From an uncultured Rikenellaceae bacterium (GTDB lineage: Bacteria > Bacteroidota > Bacteroidia > Bacteroidales > Rikenellaceae), in NCBI GenBank assembly GCA_910577285.1, contig CAJTLO010000006.1:67574-131573 (forward strand): a stretch of DNA of 64,000 bases. Reading direction: 5' to 3'. Both the position numbers and the translations under genes were made by a program. The notes below the pieces were generated by a model. It was not told where the DNA came from and did not search any database. It saw nothing but the letters and a program-made list of their open reading frames with translations. Every line of letters begins with the position of its first letter. Position 1 is the stretch's first letter. Positions 42,854 to 51,666 of the stretch are shown in pieces.

Positions 42854-45313
42854 ATGTATCGCTTTCTGTTGCGGGGCCGGTTGGCCGGGATCGTTGCGGC
42901 AGCATGGGCGACCTTTTGCTGCATGGCATTGTCTGCACAGGAACCTGCGGACGGTGAACCCTTCTACGACCCGTTCGCAGACGATTTCCGGGAGATAACG
43001 GTCGATACCGCGCTCTTCTATTCCCCTTTGGGCGACGGGAGTACGCTCTTCGCACGGCTTTCGCGTTACGGCTTCGGGTTTACCTCTTATCGCTCCCGCG
43101 GAGCGGACGAGCGGTTGGAGCGGGCGTCGCTCGCCGGGCTGGAGCTCTCCTCCGGCATAGGGCGTTATCCTGATTACCATCTCTATACGGCCCTGGGGGC
43201 CCTCTCGCCGCAGTCGGCCCGCGTCTACGGCCTTGTGGGTGCGGGGACTTATGCGCCGCTTTACACCGACTTCTATGACATGCGGGCTTCGCTGGCCATG
43301 CAGGGTGTTTCGGCCACCTATACCTGGTCCTGTCGACGTTATCGTCACGGGATGCGTCTGCGCACGGCCGGCCGCATGGGGCGCGGATGGTATTATGCGC
43401 TCGCTGCCCGGGGACGCTGGGGTGAGGATGCCTTCGTAAAGGGGGTATTCACCGACTCCTTCATGGCATCGGCCGCCGTGGAAAAGCGCTTCGGGATGGG
43501 AGCGTCGTTGTCGTTGTTCGTGATGGCGGCGCCGCAGGAGCGCGGGATGAAGGGGTGGACCGAACGCGAGGCGTACCGGTTGACGGGTGACAATCGATAC
43601 AATCCCGTGTGGGGACCTTTCCAGGGGAGAGTCCGCAATTCGCGGGTGCGGCGCGATTTCGCTCCGTTGGCGGGGGTGAATTTCGGCATCTCCGACCGCA
43701 ACGGCGTCTATTATTCGGTGTCGGCGGGATGCCGTTACGGCTACAGGAGCCGCAGCGGGCTTTCGTGGTCGGATGCACCCAGTCCCGCACCGGATTACTA
43801 CGGCAACCTGCCGGGCCACCGGACCGAGCCGCACGTGATCGCGGCCCTGGAGGAGGCGTGGCGTTCGGGGGAGGTGAAGGTGAGACAGGTGGATTGGATG
43901 GGAATGTACGAAGCCAACCTCTTCTCGCCGGACGGAGCGGCCCTCTACCTGGCCGACAGGCGGATGGAGCGTGTGGAGGGGTGGCAGGCGGCTTTCTCTG
44001 CGACGGCTCCCGAACGGGACGGTTTTCGGTGCGATTACGGGATGCGCCTGCGCCTGGATAGGAGCAACTTCTACCGGGAGGTGTCCGACCTGCTCGGGGC
44101 TTCGTTCGTGTATAACCGCGACCCCTTCACCGGTGCGGAGAGCGATCTGCGCCGTTCGGGACGGCGCGTGCGGTGCGGCGATCGTTACGACTACGATTAC
44201 GACATCCTGCGTCGCGAGGCCGTGCTTTTCGGTGCGGGGCATTATCGGTACGGTCGTTTCGGGCTTTCGTTCGGCGCCGAACTGGCGTTCGCTGACCTCG
44301 GCCGGATCGGTCGTTACGAGAAGGCCACCTTGCCCGGCGGACGTTCCTACGGCCCTTCCGCCGTAAACCGTTTCACGCCCTACCAGGTGTATGTGTCGGC
44401 CCGCTATGCCTTCAGTGCCCGCCACCGCATGCGTGCGGAGCTCTTCGCCGGCGAATACATGCCCCACTACGAGGAGATCTTCCTCTCGCCCGACTACAGC
44501 AATGCGTTGGCCGACGGCATCCGGATGTTGCGGATGGTCGGTGCGCAGGTGGAATACAGGGTGCCGCTGGGGCGGTTCGTCGTGGCCGAAGCGGCCGGGT
44601 ACCTCATCGGTACGCGCGATGCCATGCGGGTGGAGCGCTATTACGACGATCTGTACGGGACGTACTGCGATCTCTCTCTGTCCGGTATCGCGAAGCTCGA
44701 CTGGGGTGTGGAGGCCGGGGTGCGGGTCGAACTGACCGAGCGACTGGGCTTGTTGGCGGTACTGTCGGTGGGGAACAATCTCTACCGCGGCGAACCCGCA
44801 GTTGCCGTCTACGACGATGCTTCGGGAAAGCTGCTGCTCCGGGACGACCGCGCCCGGCTGGACGGTTTCGTGCATTCGGCGACTCCCCAGACGACCGCTG
44901 CCGTCGTCCTGAATTACAGCACCGCCTCGCAGTGGGGGTTCACGATCGAGGGCATGTATGCCGGCCGGCGCTACGTGACGGTGAATCCGTTGCGGCGTAC
45001 CGACCGTTTCCTCTACCTCGCCGCTTCGCCCGAGCAGCGGCAGGCGTGTTTCCGGCAGGAGCGGCTGCCCGATGCCTGGGTGGTGAATGCGGGGATTACC
45101 AAGGGATTCACGTTTTTCGGGGTGCGGGTGTTCGCGAGTTTCTCGGTGGACAACCTGCTCGACCGGCACGATATCCTCTACGGAGGTTACGAGCCGATGA
45201 GGTTCGACAAATATACGACTTCCGACGGAGGCACGGCCTATCGCCCTTTCCCGGCGCGTTACACCTATGCCTATCCCCGGACGTTTCTCGCTTCGCTGAC
45301 CGTAAGTTTTTAG
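42854..45313 (+). CDS. TonB-dependent receptor, short N-terminus
   Basis: An 819-residue outer-membrane receptor. The signal peptide is at residues 1-28. A plug-like region (about 45-165) follows directly; the 80-90-residue carboxypeptidase-regulatory-like domain and visible TonB box found in many Bacteroidetes receptors are absent. The rest is a 22-strand-type barrel with family landmarks NRYNPVWGPFQGRVRNSR, RQVDWMGMYEANLF, SNFYREVSDLLG, DRYDYDYDI and the C-terminal SVDNLLDRHDILYGGYEPMRFD... ending in Phe. Close relatives, from memory, lie next to DUF5689 lipoproteins, as here. Substrate unknown. First gene of a three-gene operon. Confidence 0.82.
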   Translation: MYRFLLRGRLAGIVAAAWATFCCMALSAQEPADGEPFYDPFADDFREITVDTALFYSPLGDGSTLFARLSRYGFGFTSYRSRGADERLERASLAGLELSSGIGRYPDYHLYTALGALSPQSARVYGLVGAGTYAPLYTDFYDMRASLAMQGVSATYTWSCRRYRHGMRLRTAGRMGRGWYYALAARGRWGEDAFVKGVFTDSFMASAAVEKRFGMGASLSLFVMAAPQERGMKGWTEREAYRLTGDNRYNPVWGPFQGRVRNSRVRRDFAPLAGVNFGISDRNGVYYSVSAGCRYGYRSRSGLSWSDAPSPAPDYYGNLPGHRTEPHVIAALEEAWRSGEVKVRQVDWMGMYEANLFSPDGAALYLADRRMERVEGWQAAFSATAPERDGFRCDYGMRLRLDRSNFYREVSDLLGASFVYNRDPFTGAESDLRRSGRRVRCGDRYDYDYDILRREAVLFGAGHYRYGRFGLSFGAELAFADLGRIGRYEKATLPGGRSYGPSAVNRFTPYQVYVSARYAFSARHRMRAELFAGEYMPHYEEIFLSPDYSNALADGIRMLRMVGAQVEYRVPLGRFVVAEAAGYLIGTRDAMRVERYYDDLYGTYCDLSLSGIAKLDWGVEAGVRVELTERLGLLAVLSVGNNLYRGEPAVAVYDDASGKLLLRDDRARLDGFVHSATPQTTAAVVLNYSTASQWGFTIEGMYAGRRYVTVNPLRRTDRFLYLAASPEQRQACFRQERLPDAWVVNAGITKGFTFFGVRVFASFSVDNLLDRHDILYGGYEPMRFDKYTTSDGGTAYRPFPARYTYAYPRTFLASLTVSF

Positions 45314-45317
45314 TGCG

Positions 45318-46118
45318 ATGAAAAAGATCTTTGGATATCTCTTGTCGGGGCTGCTGGCCGTGTCGTGCGGTTACGACCGTTTCGGCGTGGCGGGTCGCGG
45401 CGACCTGGAGGGGAGCGGTACGCTCCCCGATGCCGACATTGCCCTGTTACGCGAACATTTCTACGGCGAACCCTTTGTGGTGCGGGATGCGTTGACGATC
45501 GGCGGGTATGTGGTTTCCGACGACCGTGCAGGCAATTTCTTCCGGAGTTTCGTCATCGACGACGGGAGCGGGGCGATCGAGGTACGTGCCGGGTTTTACG
45601 ACTTGCATGCCTATTGCCAGCGGGGGCGGCGGGTGACGATCCGGGTAGGCGGCTTGGCGGTGGGAATGTACAACGGCGTGTTGCAGCTCGGTGCGGGAGT
45701 GAACGGCTGGTCGGCCTACCGGGTCGAAGAGTTCGGTACGCGTATCCTGCTCGATGGGTATCTGGAGCGCGATACGCTGTTTCGGCAGGTCGCTCCGCTG
45801 GAGCTCGGCATCGGAGAGCTCCGGGAGCGGCATTGCGGCCGGCTGGTGAGGATAGCGGACCTCTGGTGCTCGGGTACGCCTGCCGCATGGGCCGATACGG
45901 GGAGCGTGACGGGCGTGCCGGCCACGGGGACGGTGTGGTTCCGCGACGGGGCGGGAGATTCGGTAGCGGTCGTGACGAGCGGTTACGCCTCCTTTGCCGG
46001 GGATGCCGTGCCTGCCGGACGGGTGGCCCTCACGGGGGTGTTGATGTATGGCAAATTCGGCGGAACCAGGGAAGGTTTCGCCTTGAAAATCAGAGATACG
46101 GATGATGTGGAGAGGTAG
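45318..46118 (+). CDS. DUF5689-type surface lipoprotein, copy 1
   Basis: A 266-residue lipoprotein with signal MKKIFGYLLSGLLAVS and lipobox Cys17. Residues about 40-160 (IALLREHFYGEPFVVRDALTIGGYVVSDDRAGNFFRSFVIDDGSGAIEVRAG) match the OB-like DUF5689 pattern; a second, related half follows (EHCGRLVRIADLW-like ... RVALTGVLMYGKFGGTREGFALKIRD). It is probably surface-exposed and works with the receptor encoded four bases upstream. Ligand unknown. It shares the same domain plan with the next gene, so the two are probably tandem paralogues. Confidence 0.75.
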   Translation: MKKIFGYLLSGLLAVSCGYDRFGVAGRGDLEGSGTLPDADIALLREHFYGEPFVVRDALTIGGYVVSDDRAGNFFRSFVIDDGSGAIEVRAGFYDLHAYCQRGRRVTIRVGGLAVGMYNGVLQLGAGVNGWSAYRVEEFGTRILLDGYLERDTLFRQVAPLELGIGELRERHCGRLVRIADLWCSGTPAAWADTGSVTGVPATGTVWFRDGAGDSVAVVTSGYASFAGDAVPAGRVALTGVLMYGKFGGTREGFALKIRDTDDVER

Positions 46119-46905
46119 ATGGGCGGCGGTAGTCGCAGCGCTGTTCGTAGCGGGATGCAGCTACCCGGAGCGACGTGTCCTTGCGGAAGGGGAAGAGGCG
46201 CCCTCGTCGGTGGTGTCGGTGGAGTATCTGAAGTCGCATTACAGGGGATATCCCTATACCTTCGCCGAGAGTTACCGCATCCGGGGGCGTGTGGTCAGCA
46301 GCGACCGGTCGGGCAATTACCGCAAGACCCTCGCCGTGCTGGACGGGACGGGGGCGATCGAGGTGAAGCTCGACGGCGAACGCCTGTTCGAGACCTATGG
46401 CATGGGGTGCACGGTGGAGGTGTCGTGCAACGGTTTGACGCTGGGGTCCTACGGCGGCGGATTGCAGTTGGGGACGGCGCCCTCGCAAGGGTACGAAACG
46501 GGGTATGTCGACGAGGCCGATATTCCGTCGGTGGTCCGTGTCGTGGGGATTGCGGAGGGGCCGGTGGAACCTCAGGTGCGCGAGATCGCAGCACTGAGCC
46601 CGGCGGATGTCGGCCGGCTGGTCGTCTTCGACGAGGTAGAGTTCGTGGAGGGAGGCCGTGCGGCGTGGTGCGCGTGCGATGCGCAGGACCCTTCGGGGTT
46701 CGTCGATACCGATCGGTATGCGGTGGATCGGACGGGAGCGGCGCTCGCTGTCCGTACGTCGCGTTATGCCGGTTTCGCTTCCTGGCCGCTCCCTCGGGGA
46801 AGCGGCCGGTTGGAGGGGATACTTTCCGTTTTCAACGGACGCTACCAAGTGCGTGTCGTTCGGCCCGACCTGCTCTATTCCGATATGGTGCAGGAGCGCT
46901 TCTGA
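46102..46905 (+). CDS. DUF5689-type surface lipoprotein, copy 2
   Basis: A 267-residue lipoprotein with signal MMWRGRWAAVVAALFVAG and lipobox Cys19. It repeats the plan of copy 1: YLKSHYRGYPYTFAESYRIRGRVVSSDRSGNYRKTLAVLDGTGAIEVKL near residues 42-90, an ALSPADVGRLVVFDEVEF middle and a closing GRLEGILSVFNGRYQVRVVRPDLLY. Identity to copy 1 is clear only in the core, so duplication is old. It overlaps copy 1 by 17 bases. Start may be 46102 or 46105. It ends against the convergent obgE with a hairpin over its stop codon. Confidence 0.75.
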   Translation: MMWRGRWAAVVAALFVAGCSYPERRVLAEGEEAPSSVVSVEYLKSHYRGYPYTFAESYRIRGRVVSSDRSGNYRKTLAVLDGTGAIEVKLDGERLFETYGMGCTVEVSCNGLTLGSYGGGLQLGTAPSQGYETGYVDEADIPSVVRVVGIAEGPVEPQVREIAALSPADVGRLVVFDEVEFVEGGRAAWCACDAQDPSGFVDTDRYAVDRTGAALAVRTSRYAGFASWPLPRGSGRLEGILSVFNGRYQVRVVRPDLLYSDMVQERF

Positions 46906-46916
46906 ACCGCTCCTGC
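46890..46916. terminator. Hairpin over the stop codon, between convergent operons
   Basis: 9-bp perfect stem (46890-46898 with 46908-46916) enclosing the stop codon of DUF5689 copy 2 and starting 10 bases from the obgE stop. May end both transcripts. Confidence 0.5.
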
Positions 46917-46925
46917 GGCGGGGTG

Positions 46926-47936
46926 TCAGGATTCGTGCACGTTGCTGCGCAGGAGCGCTTCCCACAAGGCGTCCTTGAGCTGCGGAATGCCGTAGCCGCT
47001 GACGGACGAGATGAACGTGGTACGTATCCCTTCCGGCAACTGTGCCCGGAGTGCGGCGAGCTCTTCTTCGCCTACCGTGTCGCATTTGGTGACAGCCAGC
47101 AGACGCTCCTTGTCGAGCAGTTCGGGGTTGTACTGCGTCAGTTCGTTGAGCAGGATGCCGTACTCGGCCCGCACGTCCTCGCTGGTGGCCGGTATCATGA
47201 AGAGCAGAATGGAGTTGCGTTCGATGTGGCGGAGAAAGCGTGTGCCCAGTCCGCGCCCCTCGTGGGCCCCTTCGATGATGCCGGGGATGTCGGCCATGAC
47301 GAACGAGTGTCCGTCGCGCACCTCCACGATGCCCAGGTTGGGTTCCAGGGTGGTGAAGGCGTAGTCGGCTATCTTGGGTTTGGCGGCCGATACCACGGAG
47401 AGCAGGGTGGATTTGCCGGCATTCGGGAATCCCACCAGTCCCACGTCGGCGAGTACCTTCAGCTCGAGTATGAACGCCCCTTCCTGCCGGGGTTCGCCGG
47501 GTTGGGCGTAGCGCGGCGCCTGGTTGGTGGAGGTCTTGAAGTGCCAGTTGCCCAGACCGCCCCGGCCGCCGGGGAGCAGGACGAGCTCCTGTCCGTCTTC
47601 CGTCACTTCGCCTACGATCTCGCCCGTTTCGGCGTCGCGGGCCACGGTGCCGAGCGGCACGGGGATCACGGCGTCCTCGCCGCTCTTGCCCGAAGAACGG
47701 GCACCCGAACCCGACTCGCCGTCCTTGGCGAATACGTGCCGCTGGTATTTGAGGTGGATCAGCGTCCAGTACTGGCTGTTGCCGCGCAGGATTACGCTGC
47801 CGCCCCGCCCGCCGTCACCGCCGTCGGGGCCGCCGAAAGCGACGAATTTTTCGCGCCTGAAATGGGCCGAACCTGACCCTCCCGCGCCCGACCGGGCGAA
47901 TATCTTGACGTAATCTACGAAGTTCGATGATGCCAT
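46926..47936 (-). CDS. obgE: GTPase ObgE/CgtA
   Basis: A 336-residue GTPase. The glycine-rich Obg fold covers residues 1-160 (SGAGGSGSAHFRREKFVAFGGPDGGDGGRGGSV), then the G domain with G1 GFPNAGKSTLL, G3 DIPGIIEGA and G4 TKCD. It binds the large ribosomal subunit and links assembly to growth. There is no long C-terminal extension, as usual in Bacteroidetes. The start at 47936 is fixed by the promoter at 47958-47989, which lies inside the possible longer frame. Divergent from era. Confidence 0.94.
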   Translation of the reverse strand: MASSNFVDYVKIFARSGAGGSGSAHFRREKFVAFGGPDGGDGGRGGSVILRGNSQYWTLIHLKYQRHVFAKDGESGSGARSSGKSGEDAVIPVPLGTVARDAETGEIVGEVTEDGQELVLLPGGRGGLGNWHFKTSTNQAPRYAQPGEPRQEGAFILELKVLADVGLVGFPNAGKSTLLSVVSAAKPKIADYAFTTLEPNLGIVEVRDGHSFVMADIPGIIEGAHEGRGLGTRFLRHIERNSILLFMIPATSEDVRAEYGILLNELTQYNPELLDKERLLAVTKCDTVGEEELAALRAQLPEGIRTTFISSVSGYGIPQLKDALWEALLRSNVHES

Positions 47937-47957
47937 ATTTTCCGTTCTTTCTTCGTG

Positions 47958-47989
47958 CAAAGGTAGCAAACTATATGCGCACGAACAAA
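47958..47989 (-). promoter_or_regulatory. Promoter of obgE
   Basis: Minus strand TTTG (47986-47989), 20 bases, TACCTTTG (47958-47965). Full consensus; leader about 15 nt. It decides the obgE start codon. Confidence 0.8.
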
Positions 47990-48037
47990 TACGAAGCGGT
48001 TCTCTGCGGGAGAGCGGGTTCGCAACTCGATTTGTTT

Positions 48038-48045
48038 TATCTTTG
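48038..48045 (+). promoter_or_regulatory. -7 box of era
   Basis: TATCTTTG, exact consensus, 40 bases before the start codon. No clear -33 element at the usual spacing. Confidence 0.55.
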
Positions 48046-48085
48046 TGCGAAGGTCCGCAGGACCGGCTAACATAAAATCTCCGAT

Positions 48086-48967
48086 ATGCACAAGTCTGGT
48101 TTCGTCAATATCATAGGCAATCCCAATGTGGGAAAGTCGACACTTATGAATGCGCTCGTGGGCGAGCGTCTGTCCATCATCACCTCCAAGGCGCAGACCA
48201 CGCGTCACCGGATCATGGGAATCGTGAACGGCGACGATTTCCAGATCGTCTACTCCGATACGCCCGGTATCCTCAAGCCCAGTTACCGTTTGCAGGAGTC
48301 GATGATGAAGTTCGTCACCGGAGCGCTGAAGGATGCCGACATCATCCTCTACGTGACGGATACGGTGGAGCGGGGCGACGAAACCTCGCAGCGGATCGTG
48401 GACGGTATCCGTGCCAGCGGAATACCGGTCATCGTGGTGATCAACAAGATCGATCTCACTTCCCAGGAGGCTTTGGAGGCGCTTGCCGAGAAGTGGCGCT
48501 CGTGCTTGCCCGGAGCCGACGTGGTGCCCGTATCGGCACTGAACGGTTTCAATATAGGAGGACTCTTCGACCTGATTCTCGCCAAGCTGCCCGAAGGGGA
48601 ACCCTACTATCCGAAAGATACGCTCACCGACCGGACGATGCGTTTCTTCGCTTCGGAGATCATCCGTGAGAAGATATTTCTGAATTACCAGAAGGAGATC
48701 CCTTACAGTGTGGAGATAGCGATAGAGGAGTACCGCGAAGAGCCCTCCATCGACCGCATCGCGGCCACCGTCTATGTGGCCCGCGAGTCGCAGAAGGGGA
48801 TCATCATCGGTCACAAGGGCGAAATGTTGAAGCGGGTGGGGACCGCTGCCCGCGTGGAACTCGAGAAGTTCCTCGGCAAGAAAGTATTCCTGCAACTATA
48901 CGTGAAGGTGAACGACAACTGGCGGGATTCCGACCGGCAGCTTCGGCGGTTCGGTTATTCGGAGTAG
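48086..48967 (+). CDS. era: GTPase Era
   Basis: A 293-residue GTPase with the two-domain Era plan: G domain (G1 GNPNVGKSTLM, G2/switch TSKAQTTRHR, G3 DTPGI, G4 NKID) and a C-terminal KH RNA-binding domain (ESQKGIIIGHKGEMLKRVGTAARVELEKFLGKKVFL). It binds the 3' end of 16S rRNA in small-subunit assembly. Length and motifs are standard. Divergently transcribed from obgE, so two ribosome-assembly GTPases share a 149-base control region. Confidence 0.95.
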   Translation: MHKSGFVNIIGNPNVGKSTLMNALVGERLSIITSKAQTTRHRIMGIVNGDDFQIVYSDTPGILKPSYRLQESMMKFVTGALKDADIILYVTDTVERGDETSQRIVDGIRASGIPVIVVINKIDLTSQEALEALAEKWRSCLPGADVVPVSALNGFNIGGLFDLILAKLPEGEPYYPKDTLTDRTMRFFASEIIREKIFLNYQKEIPYSVEIAIEEYREEPSIDRIAATVYVARESQKGIIIGHKGEMLKRVGTAARVELEKFLGKKVFLQLYVKVNDNWRDSDRQLRRFGYSE

Positions 48968-49030
48968 GGTACCGGCCCTCGGGCGTGGCTTTCCGGGGAC
49001 GGATGTTTCCACAGAAAGGAAAGAGAAAAC

Positions 49031-49065
49031 AGATAGGGGACACGACCATGTCGTGTCCCCTATCT
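49031..49065. terminator. Bidirectional hairpin between era and a lipoprotein gene
   Basis: A 15-bp perfect stem (49031-49045 with 49051-49065) between convergent genes. Short A-rich and T-containing flanks, no long T-run. Confidence 0.6.
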
Positions 49066-49105
49066 CTATGCGGAAGGTCGAACCGTGGAGGGTCCGTCCC
49101 CGGGT

Positions 49106-49918
49106 TTAGTGTTTGGACTGACCGGTGATTTCGATGGTCGTACCTACGGTGCTGTCGGCCGTTACCGTCGCTTTGGTGATGTGGAGCATGTAGTAGGTTT
49201 CACCGTTGATTACACCCAGTACGGTGTCGTAATCCTGGCCCTTGTCGGCGCTGATACCGGTGTATGCCTTCATGTCGGTAGCCTTGTCGATGGCCGCCTT
49301 GAGGTCTTCCTTCGTGGTGATGCCGCTCCAGTCCGCTGCGGTGAGCTGTACGAGCTTCGAAGCACCGTCCTTCTGGATGGATACATTCGTTGCTGCGAGT
49401 ACGTTCTCGGGCCATTTCAGACCGAATTTGGCGAGGTCGCCCGTGGCTGCCTGTCCGCCGACGCGTTTGAACGAGAAAGCTTCCGCTGCCGAAAGCGGGG
49501 TCTTGTCGGGAGTGGGGTCTACTTTGGTCGGCGTATCGAACGATTGGCTTTTGCTACCGCCGTTGGCACCCCTTACAGTAGCCGAAAGGGTGATTTTGCT
49601 TACGCGGGTACCCTCTACTTCGGTCGGAACGGTCAGTTTGACGGTCCATTCGTAGTTCTTGCCTTTGGTGATGTCGAGATCCTTGTCGGGGATGCTGAGG
49701 GTGGTCGAACCGTAGGTGTAGGTGGCGGTCACCTCTTTCAGCGAAACGGTCTGGTCGCAGGTTACGTCGAAACGGCCGAAGAAGGTGCCGTCGGTCCGTT
49801 CTTCGAGGGTGATCTTCTCGAAAGAGGGGTAAGCGATCTCGTCCGTCAGTTTGTCGCACGAAGTGAATGCGAAGCCCGCTACCGAAAGGAGTGCGAGGAA
49901 TTTTGTGAACTTTTTCAT
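49106..49918 (-). CDS. Lipoprotein of unknown function
   Basis: A 270-residue lipoprotein not recognised by family. Signal MKKFTKFLALLSVAGFAFTS with lipobox Cys21. Residues 30-130 are a beta-rich, immunoglobulin-like stretch (TFFGRFDVTCDQTVSLKEVTATYTYGSTTLSI; RVSKITLSATVRG); a Thr/Pro linker follows; residues 145-270 form a second domain with repeated Lys/Asp patterns (AATNVSIQKDGASKLVQLTAADWSGITTKEDLKAAIDKA). It is Thr/Lys-rich compared with neighbours, as in well-expressed surface lipoproteins. Own -7 box, own hairpin, no functional context. Confidence 0.75.
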   Translation of the reverse strand: MKKFTKFLALLSVAGFAFTSCDKLTDEIAYPSFEKITLEERTDGTFFGRFDVTCDQTVSLKEVTATYTYGSTTLSIPDKDLDITKGKNYEWTVKLTVPTEVEGTRVSKITLSATVRGANGGSKSQSFDTPTKVDPTPDKTPLSAAEAFSFKRVGGQAATGDLAKFGLKWPENVLAATNVSIQKDGASKLVQLTAADWSGITTKEDLKAAIDKATDMKAYTGISADKGQDYDTVLGVINGETYYMLHITKATVTADSTVGTTIEITGQSKH

Positions 49919-50244
49919 GTCAATTGTCTATTTTAGTTATACTTGGTATTCCGGTTCGCAAAAATAACATATAAACTTGTTACGTGTTCGGGTTCCGCAA
50001 ATATTTTTCGCAGGAGGAAGCGGTGCGGTGCAGGCGGAAGTGCGAGTGTCGGCCGCCCTTGTCCGTGCCCCGGGCACCTCGGAACGTTCGACTACAATCA
50101 AAAACCGTGCAAAAGAAGAGGTGCCAGGAGCGGATGTTCCGGCGGGGGATTTCCCGTGCGCAGGAGTGGAAGGGGAGCGGAGGCGGCGGTCGGGCGAGCA
50201 CACGCACCGGCACGCGTGCCGGTGTGGCGGAGTACGGGCTATTG
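49919..50244. other. Leader and spacer between lipoprotein and sdaA
   Basis: Holds the lipoprotein promoter (49959) in an AT-rich part, then about 250 GC-rich bases in which no gene, repeat or RNA is recognised. Confidence 0.5.
49959..49966 (-). promoter_or_regulatory. -7 box of the lipoprotein gene
   Basis: Minus-strand TATTTTTG (plus caaaaata), 40 bases before the start codon; leader about 33 nt. Confidence 0.6.
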
Positions 50245-50280
50245 CAGCAGAGGCTCCCTCGGACGAGGGAGCCTCTGCTG
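50245..50280 (-). terminator. Hairpin after sdaA
   Basis: A 17-bp perfect stem (50245-50261 with 50264-50280), 14 bases past the sdaA stop, without a clear T-run. Confidence 0.6.
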
Positions 50281-50294
50281 TGAGGCGGGGCGTC

Positions 50295-51500
50295 TTACCG
50301 GTGGCGCGTATAGTTTTTGGCCAGACCGCCCTCGGCGGTTTCGCGGTAGAGGCTCGGCATGTCGAGGCCGGTTTCGTTCATCACCTTCACCACCTTGTCG
50401 TAGTTGACCATGTGGTTGCCGTCGGAGAGGGTCGCGTAGAGGTTGGCGTCGAGGGCCCTGGCCGCAGCCACGGCATTGCGCTCGATGCAGGGGATCTGTA
50501 CCAGTCCGCAGACGGGATCGCAGGTCAGTCCTAAAAAGTGTTCCAAAGCCATTTCGGCCGCATACTCGATTTGGGACGGGGTGCCGCCGAAGAGCTGGCA
50601 GGCCGCGGCTGCGGCCATGGCGCAAGCCACGCCTACCTCGCCCTGGCATCCCACCTCCGCGCCGGAGATGGAGGCGTTCGTCTTGGCGATGTTGCCGAAG
50701 AGTCCCGCCGTTGCAAGGGCTCGCAGGATGCGTACGGTGGGTATGTCGCGACTTTTGGCGATGTTGTAGAGTACGGCCGGAACGACGCCGCTCGAACCGC
50801 ACGTGGGGGCGGTCACCACGATTCCGCCCGCCGCGTTCTCCTCGGAGGTGGCGAGCGCATAGGCGTAGAGCTTCGACCGGCTGCTGAGCGAGTCGTTGAA
50901 ACTCTTGGCCTTGACCATGTAGGTGCTGGCCTTGCGCCGTACTTTCAGTCCGCCGGGCAGCACGCCTTCGTTGTTCAGTCCGCGTTCGATGGTTTCGCAC
51001 ATGGTGGCCCATATCGTGGCGAGAAACTCCCAGATGTCGTGCCCTTCGTAATCTTCCACATACTCCCAGAATGCTTTGCCTTCGGCCTGGCACCACCGGA
51101 GAATCTCCTCGATGGTGGTAAGGGGGTAGATGTCGGCGGGCTTCCGTTGGTGGGTATGTTCGTTGGCCAGGGCGCCGCCGCCTACGCTGAAGATGGTCCA
51201 TGCTTCCTGAACCTCTCCGCCTTTGAGGGCTTCGTAGAGCATGCCGTTGGGATGGAAGGAGAGGACCGTTTCGGGTTTCCAGATCACTTCGGTCGGTGCA
51301 ACCGGTGCGAGCACCGATAGAATGGCCGCATCGGTGAGGTGGCCTTTGCCGGTGGCTGCCAGCGAACCGTACAGCGTGACGCGGAAAGCCTCTGCATCGC
51401 GGTGGCGTGCGAGGAACTGTTCCGCCGCTTTTTTAGGACCGACGGTATGACTGCTCGACGGACCGTTGCATATTCTGAATAATTCGCGGATGGACTCCAT
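50295..51500 (-). CDS. sdaA: L-serine ammonia-lyase (single-chain, iron-sulfur)
   Basis: A 401-residue enzyme converting serine to pyruvate and ammonia. The beta-type domain comes first (CNGPSSSHTVGPKKAAEQF, residues 11-29) and the alpha-type domain second (TAPTCGSSGVVPAVL; GCQGEVGVACAMAAAA; LTCDPVCGLVQIPCIERNA). The Cys residues in the last segments are those that hold the [4Fe-4S] cluster in this PLP-independent family. The start at 51500 follows the promoter box; the longer frame would begin before it. It likely serves amino-acid fermentation. Monocistronic. Confidence 0.93.
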   Translation of the reverse strand: MESIRELFRICNGPSSSHTVGPKKAAEQFLARHRDAEAFRVTLYGSLAATGKGHLTDAAILSVLAPVAPTEVIWKPETVLSFHPNGMLYEALKGGEVQEAWTIFSVGGGALANEHTHQRKPADIYPLTTIEEILRWCQAEGKAFWEYVEDYEGHDIWEFLATIWATMCETIERGLNNEGVLPGGLKVRRKASTYMVKAKSFNDSLSSRSKLYAYALATSEENAAGGIVVTAPTCGSSGVVPAVLYNIAKSRDIPTVRILRALATAGLFGNIAKTNASISGAEVGCQGEVGVACAMAAAAACQLFGGTPSQIEYAAEMALEHFLGLTCDPVCGLVQIPCIERNAVAAARALDANLYATLSDGNHMVNYDKVVKVMNETGLDMPSLYRETAEGGLAKNYTRHR

Positions 51501-51519
51501 ACAATAGGATTTTAAGTTG

Positions 51520-51527
51520 CAAAGATA
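51520..51527 (-). promoter_or_regulatory. -7 box of sdaA
   Basis: Minus-strand TATCTTTG (plus caaagata), 19 bases before the start codon. Confidence 0.6.
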
Positions 51528-51666
51528 AATGCTTTCGTACAAGAAACCGGTACGGAGGGGTGCTTTTCCCGCCCTTTCCGCGCTGCTTTCGGAGAGGAGA
51601 AACTGCATGCGGGAGGCTCTCTTCGTCCGCCAGCCTGCGGGGTTTCTGAACGACCTTCCGCAACGT

